Under the pieces are notes generated by a model. The model did no database searches. It saw only the letters and a list, made by a program, of their open reading frames with translations, and was not told the DNA's origin. From the NCBI RefSeq assembly GCF_022835695.1, contig NZ_BQUV01000013.1:124001-188000 (forward strand): a DNA stretch of 64,000 bases, given 5' to 3'. Position 1 is the first letter of the stretch. Each line of letters starts with the position of its first letter. A program made the position numbers and the translations under genes. Shown piece after piece: positions 17,569-25,682 of this stretch. The stretch is from Bradyrhizobium sp. Ce-3 (lineage in GTDB: Bacteria; Pseudomonadota; Alphaproteobacteria; Rhizobiales; Xanthobacteraceae).

Positions 17569-18270
17569 ATGACTCAGTCATTCACCCCGCGTCCCCTCGT
17601 TATCGCTCCGTCGATTCTGGCGTCGGATTTCTCAAAGCTTGGCGAGGAGGTCCGCGCCGTCGACCAGGCCGGCGCCGACTGGATCCATCTCGACGTGATG
17701 GACGGGCATTTTGTGCCGAACATTTCCTACGGCCCCGACGTCATCAAGGCGATGCGGCCGCACACCAAGAAGATCTTCGACGCCCATCTGATGATCTCGC
17801 CTTGCGACCCCTATCTGGAGGCGTTCGCCAAGGCGGGCTGCGACCACATCACGGTGCATGCCGAGGCCGGCCCGCATTTGCATCGCTCGCTGCAGGCGAT
17901 CCGCGCGCTCGGCAAGAAGGCCGGGGTCTCGCTCAATCCGGCAACACCGGCGAGCGCGATCGAATACGTGCTCGACCTGATCGACCTCGTGCTGGTGATG
18001 TCGGTCAATCCCGGCTTCGGCGGCCAGGCCTTCATCCGCTCGGCGATCGGCAAGATCGCTGACGTCAGGGCGATGACCGCGGGCCGCCCGATCGACATCG
18101 AGGTCGATGGCGGCGTGGCGCCCGATGTCGCGGGCCAGCTCGCCGCCGCCGGCGCCAATGCCTTCGTCGCGGGCTCCGCCGTGTTCAAGGGCGGCACCGT
18201 CGAGGCCTACAAGACCAACATCGCCGCGATCCGCAATGCAGCGGCAGACGCGCGCGGCGAAGCGATCTGA
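17569..18270 (+). CDS. rpe: Ribulose-phosphate 3-epimerase
   Basis: The 233-residue TIM-barrel protein shows the family blocks [17 protein letters not shown] (residues 12-28), [14 protein letters not shown] with the metal-binding His and Asp, [24 protein letters not shown] and IEVDGGV. It interconverts ribulose-5-phosphate and xylulose-5-phosphate in the pentose phosphate pathway and the Calvin cycle. It stands alone, with a 253-bp upstream region shared with the divergent EF-hand gene. Its stop codon abuts the stop of the convergent kinase gene with no spacer. Confidence 0.95.
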   Translation: MTQSFTPRPLVIAPSILASDFSKLGEEVRAVDQAGADWIHLDVMDGHFVPNISYGPDVIKAMRPHTKKIFDAHLMISPCDPYLEAFAKAGCDHITVHAEAGPHLHRSLQAIRALGKKAGVSLNPATPASAIEYVLDLIDLVLVMSVNPGFGGQAFIRSAIGKIADVRAMTAGRPIDIEVDGGVAPDVAGQLAAAGANAFVAGSAVFKGGTVEAYKTNIAAIRNAAADARGEAI

Positions 18271-19749
18271 TCAAAACAGCGCGGGCGGCGGGACCGCGGC
18301 ATTCGCCGCTGGGTCCGCCGCGCCGTTGCCGTCTTCGGCATCCGTCGCCGGCACCAGCTGCGACGGCCGCACCACGGTCACCGTGCACGGCGCTTCGCCG
18401 GCGACTTTGGCGGAGACGCTGCCGAGCAGCGCGCGCCGCATCGAATTCTGCCGCGCGCCGATGATGATGTGGTCGACCAGATTGACCGCGGCGAATTCCA
18501 GGATCGCGGCGGCCGGATCGATCGCCTCCAGCACATGCACGGTCAGCCGCCCCTCCTCGAGCCTGAACGGCCGCGCCCAGTGCTGCAGCGCCACGAGGCG
18601 GTCGACGTGCTTGTTCTGGCCCTGCTCGTCATGGCTGCGGTCGATCGCCAGGCGATTGAGCTTCAGCACGTTGACGCAGGCGAGCCGCGCCGACGGCGAC
18701 GTCGACAGCACCTGTTCGGCGGTGACGCGGATGGCCTCGTTCAGCGCATCGGCCTCTTCGCCGAGGTCGAGCGCAACGGCCAGGATCGGGCTCGATGCGA
18801 GCTGCGCGGCGGCATTGGACTTCGGCTGCGGCGGCATCGCACCGAGATTGAAGCGGCGCCGCCACACGGTGCCGAGCGAATCGCGCTCGAACCGCTGCGC
18901 CCGCGCCGTCAGCTTGACCTGCTCGGGGTGGCCGAGATCGAACGCCAGTTGCGCCGCGGTCGGATAGCGCGCGGCCGGATCGATCTCCAGACAGCGCAGC
19001 ACGATCTCCTGCAGCCACGGCGGATAGTCGGGCTTGAGCTGGCGCGGCGGATACGGGTCACGCCACAGCCGCCGGCGCATGCCGCGCAGGCTCTCGGTCT
19101 CGCCGAACGGGCGCACGCCGGTGGTGAAGAAATACAACAGCACGCCGAGCGAAAACAGATCGCTGCGCGGATCGTCGCGCACCCCGAGCAGGCGCTCCGG
19201 CGCCATGTACGGCGCGGTGCCGTAAGGCAGCCGAAACTCCTCCTGCAGCAAATCGGGCAGATGCTGGTGATGCGAGAGGCCGAAATCGATCAGCACCGCC
19301 TCGCCGCGCTCGCGGAACATGATGCTGCTTGGCTTGATGTCGTGGTGGATGACGTTCTGGCGGTGCAGGCTGGCGAGCGCGGTCGCAATCTTGCCGCCGA
19401 TCACCCTCACCTCCTCATACGGCAACGGCAGGGCATCGAGCCGCTTGTAGAGCGTCTGCCCGGGAATCCGCTCCATCACCACATAGGCCTGGCGCTCGAA
19501 ATCGCCGGTGCCGAAACAGGCCGGCACGTGCGGCCCCGACAGCCGCGGCAGGATCATCTGCTCCATCTCGAAGCTGACGATCGCCGCCGGGTCCTCGCCC
19601 TCTGAAGTCAGCGGCACCTTCATCAGCAGCGGCACATTGATGCCCGGATGGGTGACGGTCCACAGCGTCGCCATGCCGCCGCGGTGCACGCGCTCGCCGA
19701 TGGTGAAGCCATCGATCTCGGCGCCAGGCTGCATCGTCAGCGCCGCCAT
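18271..19749 (-). CDS. Serine/threonine protein kinase with C-terminal universal-stress (USP) domain
   Basis: The 492-residue protein begins with a Hanks-type kinase domain (about residues 14-280): glycine-rich VHRGGMATLW, Lys44 in LLMKVP, catalytic HHDIKPSS with Asp137, DFG at 155-157 and MAPERL. A linker (280-335) leads to a USP domain with ILAVALD near its start and the ATP-binding-type motif GARQNSMRRALLGS followed by APCTVTVV near residue 460. It is probably cytoplasmic; I see no membrane segment. I chose MAALTMQPG at 19749, 5 nt after the phosphoesterase stop, with AGGTGAAG before it. The open frame upstream is a shadow of that gene. The pair suggests phosphorylation signalling, with targets unknown. 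Confidence 0.88.
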   Translation of the reverse strand: MAALTMQPGAEIDGFTIGERVHRGGMATLWTVTHPGINVPLLMKVPLTSEGEDPAAIVSFEMEQMILPRLSGPHVPACFGTGDFERQAYVVMERIPGQTLYKRLDALPLPYEEVRVIGGKIATALASLHRQNVIHHDIKPSSIMFRERGEAVLIDFGLSHHQHLPDLLQEEFRLPYGTAPYMAPERLLGVRDDPRSDLFSLGVLLYFFTTGVRPFGETESLRGMRRRLWRDPYPPRQLKPDYPPWLQEIVLRCLEIDPAARYPTAAQLAFDLGHPEQVKLTARAQRFERDSLGTVWRRRFNLGAMPPQPKSNAAAQLASSPILAVALDLGEEADALNEAIRVTAEQVLSTSPSARLACVNVLKLNRLAIDRSHDEQGQNKHVDRLVALQHWARPFRLEEGRLTVHVLEAIDPAAAILEFAAVNLVDHIIIGARQNSMRRALLGSVSAKVAGEAPCTVTVVRPSQLVPATDAEDGNGAADPAANAAVPPPALF

Positions 19750-19754
19750 TTGCT

Positions 19755-20495
19755 TCACCTGCCGAGCGGCAGACGGTCGGCGAGCCAGAGCGGCAGGCCG
19801 CTCGCCTTGATGCGCGCAGCCGCGGTCGCGACGTCGTAGGGCACGCGGTGATAGGTGATCTCGCGGCTGACCGTGTCGAACATCGCGAACGACGCCGCGG
19901 GATCGCCGTCGCGCGGCTGGCCGACCGAGCCGAGCACGGCGAGCCAGCGCCGCCCCGGCAACAACTGCACCGCGACGCCCGAGGTCGGAACGAAGCTCGT
20001 CATCTTGGCCGTCGAGGACATCGAATAGAGGCCGGGACGATGGATGTGGCCGCAGAAGGTGATCTGCAACTCGGTCGCCATCATGCTGCGCGCGGCGTCC
20101 GCGGTATCGCGGACATAGCGCCACTTCACCGGATCGGACGCCTCCGAGTGCACGTAGAGCCGATTGTCTTCCTGCCGCGACATCGGGAGCTCGGCGAGGA
20201 ACGCCTTCTGCTCGCCGCTGAGACGGTTGCGGGTCCAGTCGATCGCGGCCTGCGCATCGGCGTTCATGCTGTCGCTCGGCACACCGATCGCATTGTCATG
20301 ATTGCCGCGCACCGCGATCGCGCCCTTGCCGACGAGGTCCATCACCGTGTCGACGGCCCATTCGGGATCGGCGCCGTAGCCGACGATGTCGCCGAGGCAG
20401 ATCAGCCGCTCGGCGCCGCGCGCCCGCGCGGCATCGAGGCAGGCGGCGAAGGCCTGCCGGTTGGCATGAATATCGGCAAACAGTGCAAGCCGCAT
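19755..20495 (-). CDS. Calcineurin-like metallophosphoesterase
   Basis: The 246-residue protein has the metal-binding motifs of the family in order: FADIHANRQAF (residues 6-16), LGDIVGYGADP, RGNHDNAIG and CGHIHRPGLY. The set (DIHAN, GDIVGYG, GNHD, GHIH) places it with YfcE/PrpE-like two-metal phosphatases. I chose MRLALFADIHAN at 20495 because the motif then sits at the usual distance from the N-terminus; a start 13 codons upstream is also open. It is the first gene of a two-gene unit with the kinase-USP gene and could reverse the kinase's phosphorylations or act on a nucleotide; the sequence does not decide. Confidence 0.85.
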   Translation of the reverse strand: MRLALFADIHANRQAFAACLDAARARGAERLICLGDIVGYGADPEWAVDTVMDLVGKGAIAVRGNHDNAIGVPSDSMNADAQAAIDWTRNRLSGEQKAFLAELPMSRQEDNRLYVHSEASDPVKWRYVRDTADAARSMMATELQITFCGHIHRPGLYSMSSTAKMTSFVPTSGVAVQLLPGRRWLAVLGSVGQPRDGDPAASFAMFDTVSREITYHRVPYDVATAAARIKASGLPLWLADRLPLGR

Positions 20496-20602
20496 CGTGG
20501 TCCGCGTGGATGATCCCTGCCTGATATCAAGCACACGCGGCCCCGGGCTCGCAATCGGGCCAGAGGCGTCAAATGATCAGAGGATGACGGAAGACGGGTC
20601 GG

Positions 20603-21196
20603 TCAGGGCTTGCAGACCCGCAGGCCTCGCAGCAGCAGGGCCAGCAGCGCGTCGATCCGCGACGGGCATTCCGGCTTGGCCCATTCCTCGGCATGCGCCG
20701 GGTGATGATAGCGGACGGTCGCGTCGAACACGGCGCGCGCGGTCGCCTTCACATTGTCGACCTCGAACACGCCCTGCGCGACACCGTCGGACAGGATCTT
20801 CGCGATCAGATCGACCTGCTTGTCCTTGTAGGCTTCCACCACCTCGCGGGCGTCCTGCGCCAGCGCGAGGTAGGTCGCGAACATCTCGGGATCGTCGCAG
20901 ACCTTCTTCTGCTTGATCGTAAAGGCGGTGCGCAGCCATTTCTCCAGCCGCTCCGGCGCCGGGCCATCGCCGGCCGCGAGCTTGCACAATGGCTCATTGG
21001 CGCGGTCGAGCCAGCGCTTGGCGACGGCGTCGCGCAGGGAGGCCTTGCTGGGGAAGTGACGGTAGACGCTGCCGTGGCTGACATCCAGCGCACGGGCAAC
21101 GTCGACAACGGTGGCCTTGCTAAGTCCAAAGCGCCTCAAGACATCCTCAGTTGCCTCAAGGATCCGCTCGGGAGTCAAAACCACCGCCTCGTTCAT
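20603..21196 (-). CDS. TetR/AcrR-family transcriptional regulator
   Basis: The 197-residue protein has the N-terminal TetR helix-turn-helix: ILEATEDVLRRFGLSKATV (residues 12-30), DVARALDVSHGSVYRHF (32-48) and SKASLRDAV. The C-terminal ligand domain is less conserved, as expected. It is translated from an ATG that overlaps the stop of a 44-residue upstream gene (ATGA). A perfect inverted repeat at 21439-21462 upstream of that gene is a likely operator, so the unit is probably self-repressed. The ligand is unknown. Confidence 0.88.
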   Translation of the reverse strand: MNEAVVLTPERILEATEDVLRRFGLSKATVVDVARALDVSHGSVYRHFPSKASLRDAVAKRWLDRANEPLCKLAAGDGPAPERLEKWLRTAFTIKQKKVCDDPEMFATYLALAQDAREVVEAYKDKQVDLIAKILSDGVAQGVFEVDNVKATARAVFDATVRYHHPAHAEEWAKPECPSRIDALLALLLRGLRVCKP

Positions 21197-21327
21197 GCGT
21201 TTACCGTCTGGTTATCGCTGTCCTGGCCGCGGCTGAACTTGGCGGCCTGGGCGGCCAAGTGGCGGGCGACGCGAAGATTGAGCCACTGTTGAATCTGGGC
21301 GGTCAATTGAAAGATTTCTATCGTCAT
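21193..21327 (-). CDS. Small 44-residue protein coupled to TetR gene
   Basis: The frame reads MTIEIFQLTAQIQQWLNLRV and continues to 44 residues, predicted as one long amphipathic helix with a charged tail. AAGGA stands 8 nt before the ATG at 21327. Its stop overlaps the TetR start, so the two are translationally coupled. I do not recognise the family. It could be a small partner of the regulator or simply a leader that sets TetR synthesis. The coupling and the ribosome site argue that it is translated. Confidence 0.6.
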   Translation of the reverse strand: MTIEIFQLTAQIQQWLNLRVARHLAAQAAKFSRGQDSDNQTVNA

Positions 21328-21643
21328 GGAGGTAGTCCTTCGAGGTAGTCAAATTAAGTACGGCTCTCCCGGCCAAACACCGGAACAGCCACTGGGCGCC
21401 CTCCTCCCTTGGGCATGCTGAGTATATACACCATCCCGCTGACAGATTTCAATATCTGTCAGACAGACTTTGCGAGATGACAGCCATGCGGCCTGGACGG
21501 GGCCGCGGTCCTGCAGCCCGGGTCGGGCCAGGCGAGGTCCCCCTGTTCGTCGTCCTGGCGAACGCCAGGACGACACCGAGAGGGTCCTGCGCGATCCGCC
21601 AGTCCGTACCTATCTCCTCAGAGGCACCAAGGGAGAGGCTCAC
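21328..21643. other. 316-bp regulatory gap between the TetR unit and a 38-residue membrane peptide gene
   Basis: On the minus strand TATACT (21426-21421) fits a -10 box for the TetR unit, and a perfect inverted repeat covers its -35 zone. The right half (21480-21640) is GC-rich leader to the plus-strand small gene, with short open frames that I do not support as genes. Confidence 0.5.
21439..21462. promoter_or_regulatory. Probable TetR operator
   Basis: CTGACAGAT (21439-21447) and ATCTGTCAG (21454-21462) are perfect 9-bp inverted arms with a 6-nt spacer. The site lies 12 bp upstream of the TATACT -10 of the minus-strand 44-residue/TetR unit and would block RNA polymerase when bound. Confidence 0.75.
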
Positions 21644-21760
21644 ATGGACCGGCCGATGACCTTCAAGGAGATCGCCAAGATCACCGCAGGCGCGGTGGCA
21701 TCGCTCATCATCGTGGGATGGCTGATGGTGCTCGCAATCGCGTTCCTGACCGTGCTGTGA
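21644..21760 (+). CDS. Small 38-residue single-TM protein
   Basis: The frame reads MDRPMTFKEIAKITAG and then a hydrophobic stretch (ASLIIVGWLMVLAIAFLTVL) to the stop, giving one membrane segment with a short basic cytoplasmic start. GGGAGAGG stands 6 nt upstream of the ATG, and a strong terminator follows 37 nt after the stop. These signals make it a credible gene despite its length. I do not recognise the family. It is divergent from the TetR unit and may share its operator. Confidence 0.65.
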   Translation: MDRPMTFKEIAKITAGAVASLIIVGWLMVLAIAFLTVL

Positions 21761-21797
21761 GGCCGCCTCGCTGCGCCGGAACAGGACGCCGGAATCG

Positions 21798-21827
21798 AAA
21801 GGGGCCGCTTCACGCAGCGGCCCCTTT
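21798..21827 (+). terminator. Rho-independent terminator after the 38-residue gene
   Basis: AAAGGGGCCGCT (21798-21809) and AGCGGCCCCTTT (21816-21827) form a perfect 12-bp stem around TCACGC. The A/T ends allow use in both directions. Confidence 0.85.
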
Positions 21828-21982
21828 GCCGGGAAAATGGCTTGGGGATGAAATCTAGCCCCGGTTAGCCTCAAGACTACACGGTTCAGGGGATTGAGGA
21901 ATTCCGGATGACTACTGTCCATCCCGCTGACTGATTATTGGCGATCCCTATTTTTATGCCATCCTGACCCGGTCCGCGTACC

Positions 21983-22591
21983 CTATCGCTGCTCGTCCTT
22001 GGGCGGCATCCGGGGCGGCGGCAGCGGGTTGAAAACCGACCCCTGCGCCCCGGCCGGGGGCGGCACGAAAGTTCCCGTCGTGGAATCGCCGCCGGTGGTC
22101 TCCAGGATCGTCTTCGGGGTGATGTACTCCCTGACGAAGTCCATGATGGTGCCGTCGCCACCGCCGAAATCGGCCGCCCGCCCGCCTTGCGGATGTCCGG
22201 CCTTGATCTCGTTCTCGGCGGTGTGGGTCTGCTCCGCCAGGGCGTCGCTGTAGGGAATGCGGAAGGCGCGCGGCACCGCGCTCGGCCGGTTGTCCTCGTC
22301 GAGTTCCTCGACCCAGAGGTAGATCGAGCCCGGGTCGCCCTCCAGCGAATGCGGCTCCACGATCCGGGTCGACAGCAGCTTGAAGTTCGCCGGCAGCTTT
22401 TCCGCGGACGCCCAGCCGAGCAGCCCGCGCATGCCGCCGAAGCTGACGAAGTAGAACGCGCTGGTGACGACGATCACGACCGCCTTCAGCGACCAGTGCA
22501 GCCGCGCATAGACCAGCACGATCAGCAGCAGCGCGCCGATCACCGCGTAAGCGACCGCAATGGTCAGGATCACTGACTGCAAGCTAATCAT
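21983..22591 (-). CDS. Membrane protein, third gene of TolQ-like operon
   Basis: The 202-residue protein has two N-terminal hydrophobic segments (about residues 7-29 and 35-57) and then a soluble region of about 145 residues ending in a Pro-rich tail (PPPAGAQG, PLPPPRMPPK). A short segment GSIYLWVEELDEDNRPSAVPRAFRIPY looks like a beta-rich fold. I recognise no family. It overlaps the preceding 229-residue gene by 8 nt, so all three genes of this unit are coupled. It may be a third membrane component of the motor-like complex. Confidence 0.65.
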   Translation of the reverse strand: MISLQSVILTIAVAYAVIGALLLIVLVYARLHWSLKAVVIVVTSAFYFVSFGGMRGLLGWASAEKLPANFKLLSTRIVEPHSLEGDPGSIYLWVEELDEDNRPSAVPRAFRIPYSDALAEQTHTAENEIKAGHPQGGRAADFGGGDGTIMDFVREYITPKTILETTGGDSTTGTFVPPPAGAQGSVFNPLPPPRMPPKDEQR

Positions 22592-23273
22592 TGCGCAGCA
22601 CCCTCACGCCGGATTTCGGGACGCCGGTGTTCGGATCGAGGTCGGCGCCGTTGCGCCAACTGCTGCGGAAGGTCTCGAGCAGCGATTTCGGCCGCCGGTC
22701 GACGTTGATCACCTTGCCCTCGGCGTCGAGACGAAACCTCACCGCGGTCTTCTCGTCGCCGGTGTGATCGACCGTCAGCTTGTCGTCGAAGATCACCTGC
22801 GCGGTCGGATTGAGCTTCTGCACCTTGATATTGGCCTGTACCGGCTCGCCGGTGGTGGCCTGGAAATGCGAGACGTTGACGGTGTACTCGCCGGCGACGA
22901 TGCCGCGCAAGGTGACGATCTCCTCGCGGATTGGCGATGCGATCTTCTTGCCGTTGACCACGATGAAGTCGTTGGCGCCGCCGCGGTCGTCGCGGTCGAG
23001 CGTCAGGAAGCCGGCCTCGCGATGCCGATACCAGGCGATGTTGCCGGCGGGGTCCTGCACGAACAGGTCGAGATCATCGGGGTGGTTGTCGGGCCAGTCC
23101 ATCGTGATGATGAACTCCGCCTTGGATTCGATCTTGCCTTCCTTGGAATCCGGCGACACCGCCAGCAACGCCAGGAAGAACAGGAAGGCGATCACCTGCA
23201 GCGCCTTGAACAGCATCACGCCGAGCGGATCGAACGGCTCCTCGCGCGGATAGAGCCCGAACTCGTCCATCAT
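22584..23273 (-). CDS. Single-TM protein with periplasmic domain, ExbD/TolR-position partner
   Basis: The 229-residue protein has a short N-terminal tail, an Asp at residue 15 in PFDPLGVML, one membrane segment (about 17-40) and then a soluble, probably periplasmic domain. That domain opens with ITMDWPDNHPDDLDLFVQDPAGN and DRDDRGGANDF, a pattern like the beta-sandwich DUF2135/YfaP type domain. The layout (short tail, Asp at the membrane entry, one TM, periplasmic domain) is that of ExbD/TolR/MotB, but the periplasmic domain is different. It overlaps the TolQ-like gene by 4 nt. Homology to ExbD is inferred, not shown. Confidence 0.65.
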   Translation of the reverse strand: MMDEFGLYPREEPFDPLGVMLFKALQVIAFLFFLALLAVSPDSKEGKIESKAEFIITMDWPDNHPDDLDLFVQDPAGNIAWYRHREAGFLTLDRDDRGGANDFIVVNGKKIASPIREEIVTLRGIVAGEYTVNVSHFQATTGEPVQANIKVQKLNPTAQVIFDDKLTVDHTGDEKTAVRFRLDAEGKVINVDRRPKSLLETFRSSWRNGADLDPNTGVPKSGVRVLRND

Positions 23274-24049
23274 GGCGGCGACCCAAGGGGCGTGCCAAGG
23301 CGGCGTTCAAGCGCCGGCGTGACGTGCGTCTCGGTCAGCACGACGGTGTCGGAGAACACCCGCTGGGTCGCGGAATCCAGCATGTAGTACTGGATCCGGA
23401 CCAGGATCGATCCGATCAGCCCGGCCAGCGTGGTGTACATCGCGACCGCCATGCCGTCGCTCATCAGGCCCATCGACGATTTCATCGCGACCTTGTCGGC
23501 GGCATCGAGCGAGGCGATCGGCGCCAGCATGATGATGAAGCCGATGATGGTGCCGAGCAGGCCGAGCTTCATCAGCGTGTCGGAGACGAAGGCGCCGAAA
23601 CCGTTCGAGCCGCGCAGGCGGTCGGCCAGCGTGCGCAGCAGCAGGGTCTGATCGATGCGGCCTTTGGCCTGTGCGTCGGCTTTCTGCACCAGGCTCTTGA
23701 TGTGATCGGTGACGAGGCCGCCGGGCAGGCCGCGCCCATCGGCGGCAAGTGCCTTCACGCCGTCTGGCGCGGCGAGGATCGTGCGGCAGGAACGCGCCAC
23801 CTCGCCTTCCCGCGCGATCGCCCGCGTCCGCCAGAAGCAATGGATGCAGGTGACGATGTAGAGAACTGCGATGACGCTGGAAATGTAGGTGCGGTCGGAA
23901 TTGACCATCAGGCGGATCAGCCCGTAGCGCCACAGCAGGAACGCGGCGAAGATCGACAGGCCGGTGAAGATCATCCAGAGCAGCAGGACACTGCGCTCCG
24001 CCGCGTCCGTGCCGGCCGATGCGGCCGCGGCGTCGACCTTGGCATCCAT
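23270..24049 (-). CDS. MotA/TolQ/ExbB-family proton channel protein
   Basis: The 259-residue protein has four hydrophobic segments (about 20-45, 55-73, 158-182 and 195-222). The last two carry the family pattern LMKLGLLGTIIGFIIML and GLMSDGMAVAMYTTLAGLIGSIL, which matches the TM2-TM3 core of TolQ and ExbB. The cytoplasmic loop between TM2 and TM3 is about 85 residues. In TolQ-type motors five such subunits surround two single-TM partners. It is first in a three-gene overlapping unit and is divergent from a two-component system 262 bp away. Confidence 0.82.
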   Translation of the reverse strand: MDAKVDAAAASAGTDAAERSVLLLWMIFTGLSIFAAFLLWRYGLIRLMVNSDRTYISSVIAVLYIVTCIHCFWRTRAIAREGEVARSCRTILAAPDGVKALAADGRGLPGGLVTDHIKSLVQKADAQAKGRIDQTLLLRTLADRLRGSNGFGAFVSDTLMKLGLLGTIIGFIIMLAPIASLDAADKVAMKSSMGLMSDGMAVAMYTTLAGLIGSILVRIQYYMLDSATQRVFSDTVVLTETHVTPALERRLGTPLGSPP

Positions 24050-24244
24050 GCTGCGTGAGCTCCCTGTGCCGCCTGTTTCATTGAGGCTCTGCGCGGGCCT
24101 CGTTTGCCGTTAGAGCAGAGCCGGCCGGCGCCGTCCAAAGACATCTGCCCAGATTTGGTCGGGCAAATTTCCCGACCTGCACAGCTTCGCACGCTTGCGA
24201 TTGGCGGGGAATACCGCTGCTGTTAGCATCACGCTCTCGTTTGG

Positions 24245-24290
24245 GCATGATGTTCCCCGGAAAGCCGCTTCACGCTGCTCCGGATCATGC
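24245..24290. repeat. Interspersed repeat, AGCATGATCCGG family (reverse orientation)
   Basis: Read on the minus strand it begins GCATGATCCGGAGCAGCGTG and ends in ATCATGC, with GAAGCGGC inside. It lies just upstream of the histidine kinase and contains the upstream alternative ATG of that frame. Confidence 0.75.
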
Positions 24291-24310
24291 GCTGGCCGTG
24301 GAGTGATCGC

Positions 24311-25681
24311 ATGCGCCTCGTGCTTCAACTGGTCGCCCGCCTGCTCGTCATCGTCGCGCTGTGCCTCGGCGCGGCCACCGTCTGGGCCACGATCGACGCC
24401 TATCGCAGCGTCGATCGCGCGACCGAGGCGTCCGCCCAGCGGGTCTCGCAGGCGCTCGAAGCGCTGTACTGGCGCGAATTGCTGCTGCGCAGCAACCGGA
24501 TGCGCGAGCAATTGCTGCCGGCGCCGGAGTGGCGCACCATCGAGACCATGGGCCTGATCGCGCCCGGGATCTGCGTGCAGTTCGAGCCGGCCGGCGCCTT
24601 CGAGACACCGCTCTGCGGCCAGAGCAAGGGGATCGGCAAGGCACCACCGCGCTGGTTCGCGGCCGTGGTGCAGATGGTGCTCGGCGATCACGCCACCGTG
24701 GAACGGCCGATCAGCGCCCGCGCCGCGACCGCGGGAACCGTACGCGCCACCGCCAGTCCTGACGCCGCGATCGCGCTCGCCTGGCAGCACATCCTGGACA
24801 ACATCCATGTCGCGCTGCTGATGGCGCTCGCGATCGCGCTGCTTGCTTCGCTTGCGATCGCGCACACGCTGGCGCCCGCGCACTCGATCGTATCGGCGCT
24901 GCGGCGCATGGCCGATGGCGAGTACCGCACGCCGCTGCCGCGGATCCGCTCGATGGAGCTTGCGATGATCGGACGCGCCGTCGGCGATCTCGGCGACCGC
25001 CTCGCGCAGGCCGAGGAGGAGCGCACCGTGCTGACACGGCGGCTGCTCGAAATCCGCAACGACGAACGCCGTACCCTCGCCCGCGAGTTGCACGATGAGT
25101 TCGGCCAGAACCTCACCGCGATCCTCGCCTTCGCCAACACGATCGAGGTGAGCTCCGGCGACAAGTACGCCGCCGGCACCGAGATTGCGCAGGACGCGCG
25201 GATGATCTCGCAGGCGACACGGCGCATTATGGCATGCCTGCGCGATACGCTGAACCGGCTGCGCCATCCGCCGGCCGAGGAGCTCGGTCTCGAGGCAAGC
25301 CTGGTCGATCTCGTCGACAGCTGGCGATCGCGCTCGGCGCAGCCGATGATCCAGCTCGATCTGCACGGCGACCTCGCCGACATCAGCGGCACGGTCGCCG
25401 CAACAGCCTATCGCGTCGCGCAGGAGTGCCTGACCAACGCGTTGCGCCACAGTGCGGCGCGCGAGATCGTGCTGCGGATCGAGCGGCGGACCGGCGCGGA
25501 GAACGCGCTGCTGGTGCGCGTCGAGGACGATGGCGGCGGCGATGCGGCCAAGGTGGCGCAATCGGCGGGCTTCGGCCTCACCGGCGTCAGCGAGCGCGTC
25601 GCAGCGCTCGGCGGCTCGCTGTCGATCGCGCGCGCCAGCCGCGGCCTCTCCGTCGCCGCCACGATCCCGCTCGCCGCCTGA
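24311..25681 (+). CDS. Membrane sensor histidine kinase, NarL-partner (HisKA_3) type
   Basis: The 456-residue protein has a membrane segment at about 6-27, a periplasmic sensor region to about 160, a second membrane segment at about 165-186 and a HAMP-like linker. The phosphoacceptor block ERRTLARELHDEFGQNL places the active His at residue 261. The ATPase domain has the N-box AQECLTNALRHS, VEDDGGG and GFGLTGVSERVAALGG. I chose the ATG at 24311 because GGAG stands 7 nt before it; an ATG at 24287 lies in the upstream repeat. It is one base from its response regulator. The stimulus is unknown. Confidence 0.88.
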   Translation: MRLVLQLVARLLVIVALCLGAATVWATIDAYRSVDRATEASAQRVSQALEALYWRELLLRSNRMREQLLPAPEWRTIETMGLIAPGICVQFEPAGAFETPLCGQSKGIGKAPPRWFAAVVQMVLGDHATVERPISARAATAGTVRATASPDAAIALAWQHILDNIHVALLMALAIALLASLAIAHTLAPAHSIVSALRRMADGEYRTPLPRIRSMELAMIGRAVGDLGDRLAQAEEERTVLTRRLLEIRNDERRTLARELHDEFGQNLTAILAFANTIEVSSGDKYAAGTEIAQDARMISQATRRIMACLRDTLNRLRHPPAEELGLEASLVDLVDSWRSRSAQPMIQLDLHGDLADISGTVAATAYRVAQECLTNALRHSAAREIVLRIERRTGAENALLVRVEDDGGGDAAKVAQSAGFGLTGVSERVAALGGSLSIARASRGLSVAATIPLAA

Positions 25682-25682
25682 G

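Noticed and set aside
19750-20124. N-terminal extension of the kinase by 125 codons
   Set aside because: This part is read from the phosphoesterase gene in another frame; the kinase domain starts normally at 19749.
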